Assembly: GCA_017656295.1 (NCBI GenBank)
Contig: JACDOC010000024.1
Span: 1-46,938 of the forward strand
Direction of reading: 5' to 3'
Length of the DNA stretch: 46,938 nucleotides
Origin: Bacillus sp. (in: firmicutes)
GTDB taxonomy: Bacteria; Bacillota; Bacilli; Bacillales; JACDOC01
In this document: positions 34,303 through 41,845 of the stretch, piece after piece
How positions within the stretch are numbered: the stretch's first letter is position 1
Layout: each line of letters opens with the position of its first letter
Notes under the pieces: model-generated
Seen by the model: the letters and a program-made list of their open reading frames with translations, nothing else
Told to the model about the DNA's origin: nothing
Databases searched by the model: none
Translations under genes and position numbers: made by a program

Positions 34303-36294
34303 TCAAGCATTATTTGGATCGAATTTATCAATTTGAACCGGTACGACATATGGACTTGAAAAGGTTTTAACCCTAGCAAATCCAACATCTTGTGCTTTTA
34401 ATAACGATTTACTAAAATCACTGAAATCATAAAATTTTGCTAGCTCCTTCACTTCTGTTTCATTATTTAAATGAGTAACAAACCAATTTTCAGTATTAGC
34501 TAATATATTGGGGTGTACAGACGAAGGCTCTTGTGTAGCATATACCAAAGCTATTCTGTATTTTGCTCCCTCTTTAGCAAGTCTTGGCCATGTTTCTGTT
34601 AAATCTAGTTTTTTCCCGATTAGGTTGTGCGCCTCTTCTATATAAACCACTATATTTGGAGGCATTTCTCCTTCAATAAAGGTTCCCATTGATCTATTAA
34701 AAATTTCCTTTGCAATTTCTGTACTAATTGTCTCTCTTACAGTTGGATCGCCAACAGATAAATCTAAAATTACTATCTTTCCATTTTTTAAATGGTCATA
34801 AATTTCCCGTGCAACTTCATTGCTAGTTCTAGAAGGTGAGTGATACTTTCGTGAATCCGCTAAAATTTTATATCCGCTAATAAAAGTACCTGCAGGAGAC
34901 TTTTGGGCTATCATATCTAGCAAATTACTTAAACTATCATCAACCCAATCCTCACCATTAGACGCTCTTAGTTTTTGTTCATTATTAGCCTCTCTTAATG
35001 CGATGAACCATCTATATGCATCCACTAAATTCATGGTTACTTTTCCATTTTTAGGATTGACATCTAATGAAGGTAATTCTACCTCACCCAACTTCTCTTT
35101 AACAGCATTCCTTATATTGCTATTAGCGTAAAAAGAAACTGTATAGTTTGCTGGAGGCTTAAAGGAGGCCTTATATAATAATACTTTGTAGGCTGCTACC
35201 CTTTTCATCCAATTTTTCACATCATCCGTGTAATCATTGCCTTCAGGCCGTTCAAGTGACATATTTACAAACTCTCTTATGTAGTTTGAATCAAGTTTAT
35301 TTGCAGCCTTAAGGTCTCTTACAATAGTGTTGAAGCCTTCAACAGTTCGATAATAGAAGTTATTTCTTAAATCTTCAAATCCTTCTGTCTCTAGCATTCT
35401 ATATCTAATAGTATCTTCTGGATAAACATCAGCAATAGAACCCTTATCTTGTTTATTTGCATTGGCATATTCACCATTAATATCAAAGATAATTTGACCT
35501 ATATTTACATTTCCCGCATCTGCTATTTTTTTCACTACGGAAACGGTTTTCTTAATCATGTTAGATTTACCTGTACGAGTCATTCCTAACACTGCTGTTC
35601 TGCGAGCAAGAAAATCGTAAGGTGAGATAGTAAATGGAACAAGTTCCTCTTCTGATCCTCTATGCAGTCTATCTGTTGAAGTATATCTAACCGTTCCGAT
35701 TTGAAAAGGATCTAAAGGCTTTTCAAAGCCTTGTTCTTTGGCATCATCAATAGATTTTTTTTTCTGTATAGGATCAATATGATTTACAATCATCTCAAGC
35801 GCTTTTTTTCTTGGTCTAAAAACTGATAACCTAGTAGACATATAGAATGATTCTAAATCGCTTCCAAGAAATAGCTCTCCGTCTTTGGTGTAAAATGTCC
35901 CAATAACCCTACATTTCAAACCACCAAACTGAACCTGGTTTTTTGTTATGTCATCATAATCTTCATTTAAGTTTATATCAGTTTGATTCTGGAAATAATC
36001 TATCTTCATTTTTACTATATCATCATCTTGAGGTAGTTTAGCTGATCCTATTACTCGTAATAATATAACCTGCTTATCCTCACTTGTTGCACTACTATAA
36101 TTCTCTGGGTCTAGGGAAGTTGCAATTAAGAATGAATTATGTGGTATACCTAGAGCATTATTCTTCCATAAGTCATTTGTCATTACATAAGCAACATCAT
36201 ATTCTATTGAATAGACCCAGCCAACAAAAGAATCCTTTTGTACAATCTTAACTAGCGGGTCACTTTTTAACATTTGGTTAAAATTTGCTCTCAC
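34303..36294 (-). CDS. HerA-type hexameric DNA translocase ATPase
   Basis: A 663-aa FtsK/HerA-like ATPase. An N-terminal HAS-barrel-like beta domain is followed by Walker A GMTRTGKSN (residues ~237-245), then QIIFDINGEY, a helical insertion, KIVILDLSVGDP, Walker B VVYIEEAH (~549-556) and YATQEPSSVHPNILANTEN near the C-terminus. GTG 36294 was chosen because GGGGGG lies six nt upstream; the longer frame from 36327 has no site. It is encoded directly before nurA, and divergent from the methyltransferase gene. Confidence 0.87.
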   Translation of the reverse strand: MRANFNQMLKSDPLVKIVQKDSFVGWVYSIEYDVAYVMTNDLWKNNALGIPHNSFLIATSLDPENYSSATSEDKQVILLRVIGSAKLPQDDDIVKMKIDYFQNQTDINLNEDYDDITKNQVQFGGLKCRVIGTFYTKDGELFLGSDLESFYMSTRLSVFRPRKKALEMIVNHIDPIQKKKSIDDAKEQGFEKPLDPFQIGTVRYTSTDRLHRGSEEELVPFTISPYDFLARRTAVLGMTRTGKSNMIKKTVSVVKKIADAGNVNIGQIIFDINGEYANANKQDKGSIADVYPEDTIRYRMLETEGFEDLRNNFYYRTVEGFNTIVRDLKAANKLDSNYIREFVNMSLERPEGNDYTDDVKNWMKRVAAYKVLLYKASFKPPANYTVSFYANSNIRNAVKEKLGEVELPSLDVNPKNGKVTMNLVDAYRWFIALREANNEQKLRASNGEDWVDDSLSNLLDMIAQKSPAGTFISGYKILADSRKYHSPSRTSNEVAREIYDHLKNGKIVILDLSVGDPTVRETISTEIAKEIFNRSMGTFIEGEMPPNIVVYIEEAHNLIGKKLDLTETWPRLAKEGAKYRIALVYATQEPSSVHPNILANTENWFVTHLNNETEVKELAKFYDFSDFSKSLLKAQDVGFARVKTFSSPYVVPVQIDKFDPNNA

Positions 36295-36450
36295 AAAAAT
36301 CCCCCCAAATTTTATATCACAATACAAATTATACCAATTAAAGTGTATCTATTCTATGGCCAAAGTGAAACTTTTATGCTAAAATTCAATGAGTAGTTAA
36401 CTTTTTGCTAAGGGATACTTCAATGTTCTCATAATGGGTGTGATCTAAGG
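36295..36450. promoter_or_regulatory. divergent promoter region, herA / methyltransferase
   Basis: On the minus strand an extended -10 TGGTATAAT (36328-36336) serves herA. On the plus strand TGCTAAAAT (36377-36385), also an extended -10, could serve the methyltransferase. The two lie about 45 bp apart, so a protein bound between them could control both. The methyltransferase's own N-terminal DNA-binding domain is a candidate (inference). Confidence 0.5.
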
Positions 36451-37488
36451 ATGAAAATATCGGCAAAAGATCTACTTACTAAAACTGGAATCCCAAAAGG
36501 TACTTTATATAGATGGTTAGAAACATACAAAGATTTCATAACTGTAGAAAAAGCAGTTGGGAGAAAAAATTACTATAGTGATAAAACAATTGATACACTT
36601 TTACAAATAAAGAAATTAAAACAAAAAGGTCTTAGGGACACAGATATAAAACTAGCTTTAGCTAGTTTAAAGATAAATAACACCAAAAAAAATACATTTC
36701 CAACCTCACCTCTGCGTTTTCCCGGTTCTAAAAGTAGAGTCCTTAAACGTTTTTATCCCTATTTCAATAAATCTCATGTTGAATATAGAGAACCATTCGT
36801 TGGTGGCGGATCAATCTTTTTTGGAAAAGACAAGGTGAGTAATAATTGGTTAAATGATAAGGATCCAAACGTTTATGCTTTCTTTGTATCAATGAGAGAT
36901 TACCCTGAACAGTTATGTAAGAAGATACTACAAACAAAGCCTTCCTTAGAACTTTGGAAAGAAAAAAGGAAGAGAACGGAATATGATAATATTGTGGATC
37001 GAGCCTTTGACTTCCTATTTTTTAACCGAACAAATTTTTCAGGAATATATACTGCTAATCCACTAGGAGGTATGGAACAAAACTCAGCATACCGAATCGA
37101 TTGTCGTTGGAATGCAGAAACACTATGTAAAAGAGTGTTAGATTGTTCTAAAAAATTACAAGGGGTGAAAATAACTAACCTAGATTTTGTTGATGTATTG
37201 TTAGCTCCAGGTGATGATGTATTATTGATTATTGATCCACCATACTATAAACAAGGGGATAGGCTATATCCAGTTAGTATGTCCCATGATGAGCATGTTA
37301 AACTAGCACGTTTACTTGCAGAAACAAAACACAACTTTCTATTAACAATCGACGATTGTCCAGAAGTAAGGAATATATATGGAAAAGAAAACTTTTATAT
37401 AAACCAGGAAAGTTGGATTTATTCAATCAATCCTAATAAAAAGGACCGAGTGGGAAAAGAGTTGTTTATTTCAAATTTTAAAATATAG
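36451..37488 (+). CDS. Dam-type DNA adenine methyltransferase with N-terminal MerR-like domain
   Basis: A 345-aa fusion. Residues 1-72 form a MerR-like helix-turn-helix (ISAKDLLTKTGIPKGTLYRWLETY then a helix bundle). The D12-class methyltransferase follows: FPGSKSR (90-96) and PFVGGGSIFF (115-124) form the AdoMet site, and DPPY (262-265) is the catalytic motif for N6-adenine methylation. The target sequence is unknown. The start has a weak site (GGGTGTG). The gene is divergent from herA-nurA, suggesting modification paired with a nuclease/translocase, possibly self-regulated. Confidence 0.87.
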   Translation: MKISAKDLLTKTGIPKGTLYRWLETYKDFITVEKAVGRKNYYSDKTIDTLLQIKKLKQKGLRDTDIKLALASLKINNTKKNTFPTSPLRFPGSKSRVLKRFYPYFNKSHVEYREPFVGGGSIFFGKDKVSNNWLNDKDPNVYAFFVSMRDYPEQLCKKILQTKPSLELWKEKRKRTEYDNIVDRAFDFLFFNRTNFSGIYTANPLGGMEQNSAYRIDCRWNAETLCKRVLDCSKKLQGVKITNLDFVDVLLAPGDDVLLIIDPPYYKQGDRLYPVSMSHDEHVKLARLLAETKHNFLLTIDDCPEVRNIYGKENFYINQESWIYSINPNKKDRVGKELFISNFKI

Positions 37489-37618
37489 ATTCTACTCTGA
37501 ATAACTGCGGATAACTTCTAAGGTTATTCGATTCATCGATGTGCCAATTATTATTGGTATGAGTGTCTGTTAAAGCTCATTGTTGATATTAAACAAATTA
37601 AAGACCACCCTTAAAAAT

Positions 37619-37878
37619 GATATGATCCCCTCATAGTAGACAGAAAAAAGAAAGCCAATTAATCGGTTTACTATGGTGGGGATTTTTCTATGGGAAAAAT
37701 ACGAAAAACATATGATGTAAAGCTTAAAAAGAAAGCTGTAGATTTATATATTCAAGAGGGCACGGGTTATAAAACTGTTTCTAAAGAATTAGGGATTGGC
37801 CATTCTATGGTACGTTGTTGGGGTAAATACTACGAAAATGAAGGAATGAAAGGTCTGGAGAGAAAACAGGGCATTCCC
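37619..37878 (+). mobile_element. IS3-family fragment (left end with truncated orfA)
   Basis: The stretch TGATCCCCTCATAGTAGACAG (about 37619-37639) looks like an IS150-group terminal repeat, followed by a 5' leader and orfA. The copy ends abruptly within orfA at about 37878 with no orfB or right end. No flanking duplication could be identified. Confidence 0.6.
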
Positions 37879-37890
37879 TTTACAGAGTAG
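37690..37890 (+). pseudogene. truncated IS3-family transposase orfA
   Basis: 66 codons giving MGKIRKTYDVKLKKKAVDLY, then the helix-turn-helix TGYKTVSKELGIGHSMVRCW and GMKGLERK, typical of IS150-type OrfA N-termini. Normal OrfA is about 100 aa or more; the last residues come from adjacent DNA. It is not functional. It overlaps the 3' end of the converging CxxC-protein gene by 11 bp. Confidence 0.75.
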
Positions 37891-38206
37891 TTGGTACGTA
37901 TTCTATGTTAAAGTTTTCACCAAGTTCCTGTTTAACTTTATTAAATAAGATTAAACCTTTATCATTGTGTTCTTTTATGGCGTTGCGAGTTTCTTCTGTA
38001 ATGTAAGCAACATAATCAGATTCCTCTAAAATTTTACCGTATTGGCGTACCCATTCAAAAAGTTCCTCTTTTAATTCTTGTGAAAAAGGAAAATCATCAA
38101 TATCAAGATTTTTTCCGCATTTTGCACACCAAATAGGGTCGGCATGAATTTCTGCTTCCATTTTATAAGAAGTATGGTTCCATTTCTTCTTAAAGAAATT
38201 GAACAT
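37880..38206 (-). CDS. small CxxC hypothetical protein
   Basis: A 108-aa hydrophilic protein. Near the N-terminus WCAKCGKNLD has a single CxxC knuckle, followed by FSQELKEELFEWVRQYGKIL and EEHN-like ETRNAIKEHNDKG. Proteins of this kind are scattered in Bacilli; function unknown. ATG 38206 follows AGAGGTAGG. Its end abuts the IS3 fragment but the C-terminus appears complete. Confidence 0.65.
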   Translation of the reverse strand: MFNFFKKKWNHTSYKMEAEIHADPIWCAKCGKNLDIDDFPFSQELKEELFEWVRQYGKILEESDYVAYITEETRNAIKEHNDKGLILFNKVKQELGENFNIEYVPTTL

Positions 38207-38376
38207 ATTTTTTACCTACCTCTTTTATTGTTAACTATAGAGCCTAAAATGTATTTTAACATAATATAAAAATCAATATTGTTCTTTTTTAATAGACTTT
38301 TTTCATCGGTAAAACTATTTTCGCAGTTAATAATAAACATATTCGTTCGTATCGCTAATATATTTGTGTCGCTTTT

Positions 38377-38502
38377 GTGGCTGGAACTGTTCATACGGTA
38401 ATCGCTGATGGTAAAAATGATATTACTGTAAAGTATCCCCCGCTCGTGATAGGTTATGTTCATGTCATAGAAGGAAAGGTTAGACTACATTACTTGTGGT
38501 AA
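38377..38502 (+). pseudogene. possible gene fragment (41 codons)
   Basis: A short frame from GTG 38377 reads TVHTVIADGKNDITVKY and VIGYVHVIEGKVRLHYLW. It looks like the C-terminal piece of a beta-rich protein and ends inside a strong terminator hairpin, which suggests a truncated gene with its original terminator. No ribosome binding site and no family recognised. Confidence 0.3.
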
Positions 38503-38518
38503 TGTAGTCTAATTTTTT
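38482..38518 (+). terminator. rho-independent terminator
   Basis: AGACTACATTAC (38482-38493) pairs perfectly with GTAATGTAGTCT (38499-38510), loop of 5, followed by AATTTTTT. It is a strong terminator for plus-strand transcription. Confidence 0.8.
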
Positions 38519-38823
38519 ACCTAGTGTGACAAGAAAGTATATGGTAATTTTACTAAAAAAAGTATTAGTGAAAACAACATATAGCTGGAAGAGAAATTAG
38601 GCTTCCTAGAATTGCAAAAAAATCTTAATAACTTATTTCCTAAATGTCTAGTAACTATTTATGGATATAAAAGGCAGACTATATTACTTTTTGTGATTAA
38701 TTTGGTAATATAAGGTTATATGATGTTTTTAATAGTTTAGATAGGGGAGGTAAAGAAAAAAAGGAGAAGCTATAAGGTTATTCGGAGTCGTGAGTAGCTT
38801 TTAAAGAGAAGTGCGGAGGGGTT
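38519..38823. other. A/T-rich region upstream of the PDDEXK gene
   Basis: About 300 bp. It presumably contains the nuclease-gene promoter; I could not fix a convincing -35/-10 pair. A GGGGAGG at 38745-38751 is followed by no usable frame. Confidence 0.35.
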
Positions 38824-40002
38824 ATGATGAATGAAAACTATGATGCAATTTCTAGGCTACTATTAGACATTGAAGTATTAGATAAGATCGAATCAAAATT
38901 AGCTAACTTTAATGCATTCGAAACTTTAGGAATAGTAAATACAGAGATACGCCACAGCAATGTGCTAGCATGGCTTCTTTCTCCTAAGGAAAATCATGGA
39001 CTAGGAGATTTTGTTTTAAAGAAATTTATTCAAACTGTTTACCACCAATACAAAGATTCTTTTAAAGAAATTTCATTATATGATGTTTCTCTAATGGATT
39101 ATTATAATTTCCATACTAGAAGAGAATGGAGAAATATAGATATTTTAGCTGTCTCTGATGAAGATGAGTTTGTTTTAGTAATTGAGAATAAAATTTGGAG
39201 TAAAGAATCTAAAAACCAATTAAATAAATACTTTAAGACTGTCAACGAGGAATATCCTACATACCGCAAGATGTTTATATTTTTAACTCCATATGGAGAC
39301 GAAGCAAGTGATGGAGAAAACTGGATAAGCATAGACTATACTACTATATTAGATATCGTAGAAAAGGCTTTGAAATTTAAGCAGAATATCTTAAATAGCA
39401 GTGTACAGTTCTTTATAGAACAATATATCCAAGTATTGAGGAGGTATATTGTGGGGGACAAAGAGTTAGAAAAGTTATGTAGAGAAATTTATTATAAACA
39501 TCAGAAGGCTCTAGATTTAATTTTCCAGTATAAACCTGATATATATTCTGATGTGTACAATTATCTCGAAAACCTTTTAAATAAAAACATAAAGTTAATA
39601 ATGGATGTTTCGAACAAAAGCTTTATACGTTTTACAACGAATAAACTAGACGACCTTATTCCAAAAGTAGGAGAGGGATGGACAAATAGTAAAAGAATAT
39701 TACTATGGGAGTTTCAAAATAAAGACGAAAAACTTGTATTAAAACTGATTATTGGACCTGGAGAGCGTTTATGGCGAGAAAAGCTGTTTAATATTAGCCA
39801 AAAGTATAAAGGGATATTCAAAGGAAGTTCTAATAGCTTAGGGGTACAATATACAACGATTTATAAAAAGGAAATACTACAGAAAAATTATTCAGAGAAA
39901 TATGATTTTGAATTAATAAAAGAAAAGATTCAAAATGAGATGAATAGCTTTATTAAAGATGACCTAATTGGGATTGAAGAGGTAATAGCAAATAATTTAT
40001 AG
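38824..40002 (+). CDS. PD-(D/E)XK superfamily nuclease (PDDEXK_4-like)
   Basis: A 392-aa protein. The N-terminal FETLGIVNTEIRHSNVLAWLL (residues 32-52) is the signature opening of PDDEXK_4 proteins. The catalytic core follows as RNIDILAVS (D106), VIENKI with E121 and K123, and Q132 in NQLNKYF. The C-terminal half (200-392) is a helical/beta domain of unknown role. GGAGGGG precedes ATG 38824 (ATG 38827 equally possible). It is the last cargo gene before the integrase and has its own terminator; a role in restriction of foreign DNA is inferred. Confidence 0.82.
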   Translation: MMNENYDAISRLLLDIEVLDKIESKLANFNAFETLGIVNTEIRHSNVLAWLLSPKENHGLGDFVLKKFIQTVYHQYKDSFKEISLYDVSLMDYYNFHTRREWRNIDILAVSDEDEFVLVIENKIWSKESKNQLNKYFKTVNEEYPTYRKMFIFLTPYGDEASDGENWISIDYTTILDIVEKALKFKQNILNSSVQFFIEQYIQVLRRYIVGDKELEKLCREIYYKHQKALDLIFQYKPDIYSDVYNYLENLLNKNIKLIMDVSNKSFIRFTTNKLDDLIPKVGEGWTNSKRILLWEFQNKDEKLVLKLIIGPGERLWREKLFNISQKYKGIFKGSSNSLGVQYTTIYKKEILQKNYSEKYDFELIKEKIQNEMNSFIKDDLIGIEEVIANNL

Positions 40003-40080
40003 ATAAACAGTTTCAATGTAGTATCTTATGATGCAATTTTTAACTGACTAATCTTGTTGGTTAATTCGTAACACATAGGA

Positions 40081-40110
40081 AAGCACTTGCTTTTGCAAGT
40101 GCTTCGTTTT
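40081..40110. terminator. terminator between convergent nuclease and integrase genes
   Basis: AAGCACTTGC (40081-40090) pairs perfectly with GCAAGTGCTT (40095-40104), loop TTTT, followed by CGTTTTAT. Confidence 0.8.
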
Positions 40111-40136
40111 ATAAATCACAGCTCATAACTGTAAGG

Positions 40137-41045
40137 CTAAATTAATCCCCTGAGCGGGTCGTGCTCATCTAACACATCCTTTAATTCATGCTGAAAGTAT
40201 CCGATATATTGTCTTGTCACTTCAATTTTAGAATGCCTTGCAAGTAGCTGAATCTCCCTTAAATTCGCTTTATTCATCAACAACCGCTTAATAAAAACAT
40301 TTCTCATAGCATGCGGTGAAAAATGTCCCTGTATTCCCAAGTCCCGCTTCAATCTTTTAATGAAAAGTTGTACCCCGTTTTTAGTTAATCGTTCGCCTTT
40401 AAGGTTAACAAACACAGGTACGGGTGTTTCCCCGAGTTTATTTTCAATATAAGTCTTCCATGAGCTAAGTTCTTTGGCTAAGGATTCGGAAAGAGGGACT
40501 GAACCTTGTTTTCTGCTTTTACTTTTACGAATAATGATTAAGCTGTCAGCAAAATTAATATCATCCCAATCTAGATTTACAAGCTCATTTACCCTTAAAC
40601 CTGAGCCAATGAGAGTAACCATGATAGTGTAATTACGAATGGAGTAAAAGCTGTCTTCACATCTCTTTTTTCTCCTCAAGTGCCTTAAAGCAAGTTGAAT
40701 ATCTTCTTCCCGTACAATTTTTGGAGCATCATCTTCTCGAATTAATTTGATTCCTTTACAAATGTCATTTTCGATAATTCCTTCTTCAACCATCCATTTC
40801 GACCATGCTCTAAGTAGTTTCAATTTAGAATTAATGGTTTTAGGCTTATTACCTTTTTCCATACAGTGTCGTAAGAATGATTTTATTACAGCAGGGGATA
40901 GGTCTTGAGTGTGTTCAATTTTTTGAGTTCTGAACCATTCACCTAAAACGCTGAATAAGGTTACATATGATTTAAGACTGTTTTCAGTTAAACCTTGAAA
41001 TTTTTTCTCCGCAATTAATTCCTTAAAAGCCATTTCAATAAGCAT
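40137..41045 (-). CDS. tyrosine recombinase/integrase of the island
   Basis: A 302-aa XerC/D-size recombinase. The SAM-like N-terminal domain covers residues 1-100. The catalytic set is R151 (GSGLRVNELVNLDW), a beta-hairpin lysine (K174-K176 region), H245 and R248 (HAMR), H271 (ARHSKIEVTRQY) and nucleophile Y280. GGAGG precedes ATG 41045. A 7-bp hairpin (41057-41063 with 41066-41072) abuts the ribosome binding site and may modulate translation. It lies 133 bp from the right att copy, as expected for the enzyme that inserted the island. Confidence 0.92.
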   Translation of the reverse strand: MLIEMAFKELIAEKKFQGLTENSLKSYVTLFSVLGEWFRTQKIEHTQDLSPAVIKSFLRHCMEKGNKPKTINSKLKLLRAWSKWMVEEGIIENDICKGIKLIREDDAPKIVREEDIQLALRHLRRKKRCEDSFYSIRNYTIMVTLIGSGLRVNELVNLDWDDINFADSLIIIRKSKSRKQGSVPLSESLAKELSSWKTYIENKLGETPVPVFVNLKGERLTKNGVQLFIKRLKRDLGIQGHFSPHAMRNVFIKRLLMNKANLREIQLLARHSKIEVTRQYIGYFQHELKDVLDEHDPLRGLI

Positions 41046-41178
41046 TAAAAAACCTCCTTACGATTTCGTAAGAAGGTCAATTACTGTCTCAATTATGGTC
41101 TATAAATGATTGTTTAGCTGATTTAGACATTGGAGCCTATTATCCCAGCAAATGAGAGAGATTTAAGCAACCGAACGA

Positions 41179-41216
41179 CTGCCAGCGTAGCGCTCTCCCA
41201 ACTGAGCTAATGCCCC
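41179..41216. repeat. attachment site copy 2 (attR), tRNA-Ala 5'-half stub
   Basis: 38 bp identical to 31605-31642. It holds the D arm and half of the anticodon arm but no 3' half, so it is not a tRNA gene. It is presumably the original chromosomal 5' half. Confidence 0.9.
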
Positions 41217-41256
41217 GTATTATTTTTTTAACATTTTCCCTCATTGCGTCAGGAAT

Positions 41257-41286
41257 ATTATAACGTTTTATAACTGTCATTGGCAA
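41257..41286 (-). promoter_or_regulatory. original tRNA-Ala promoter, now orphaned
   Basis: On the minus strand -35 TTGCCA (41281-41286), 18-bp spacer, -10 TATAAT (41257-41262), reading into the 41179-41216 stub 40 bp away. This is the normal distance for a tRNA promoter. Confidence 0.7.
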
Positions 41287-41519
41287 GAGGAAATAATAAA
41301 AAGCAAAATACCTGTTATATTATTACTTAAAAATATTACATTCACGACTATATTAACGTTTAATAGATAATATACGAACCTCCTTTATTACAGTTGGATT
41401 ATTTTTTTCGAATTCAATCGGAATTATTACCAGTTTAAAGTATTTTTTCCAGTTAACCAACTTTATTACTGGTTTGACGCTGTTCATTAAGTTCCGATGA
41501 TTTTTTCTCGGTTTCGCCC

Positions 41520-41755
41520 ATATTTAGGTTTAACATCAATAATTCGAGATTGTCACCTCTTTTTCAGTTTGCCACTTTACTTTAGAAGGTCTCAACCTTT
41601 TGTTTTGCACTTTTCCACCTCTGATTTGCATTTACCTACCTTTGGTTTGCTGTTTTGCACATCTTTTTGCAGTTTGACGCTACTCTTTTGCAGTTCCCAG
41701 CCTCTGTTTTGCACTTTCCCGTCTTTCTTATGCAGTTTCTTCACTCTGTCCTATC
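41520..41755. repeat. degenerate tandem repeats upstream of the K+ channel gene
   Basis: TTTTGCAGTTT / TTTTGCACTTT-type units recur about every 20-30 bp at least seven times (for example near 41602, 41653, 41669, 41689, 41707, 41733), often followed by a pyrimidine stretch CC(A/C)CCTCT. The region (and 41287-41519 before it) has no supported gene. The units are too irregular for a CRISPR array. Confidence 0.5.
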
Positions 41756-41845
41756 GTATATGGTTAATTTTACCATACCTATGTTTGTGGAGTCTACCTT
41801 TCGTCCATACTGTAACAATGGGATGGTTTGAAGGAGATGAGCGTG

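Larger units (their letters stand above)
31605..41216. mobile_element. 9.57-kb integrative element in tRNA-Ala (putative defence island)
   Basis: Bounded by the perfect 38-bp direct repeat. It carries a tyrosine recombinase next to the right end, HerA/NurA, a Dam-type methyltransferase, a PDDEXK_4 nuclease, an HNH pseudogene and an IS3 fragment, and has lower G+C than the flanks. There are no conjugation or structural phage genes, so it is a small non-autonomous or excision-only island. It sits at the 5' side of the tRNA, which is less common than 3' integration. Confidence 0.85.

Noticed and set aside
38212-38463. 83-codon minus-strand frame
   Set aside because: No ribosome binding site, low-complexity hydrophilic translation; the overlapping plus-strand fragment with terminator looks more plausible.
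41179-41216. second tRNA-Ala gene
   Set aside because: Only the 5' half is present; the sequence diverges in the anticodon loop and no T arm or 3' acceptor strand follows.
41520-41755. CRISPR array candidate
   Set aside because: Repeat units are degenerate and irregularly spaced, and no cas genes are present.
41497-41845. plus-strand frame rich in Phe, Cys and Leu upstream of the K+ channel
   Set aside because: It is a by-product of the T-rich repeat tract and runs out of frame into the channel gene.
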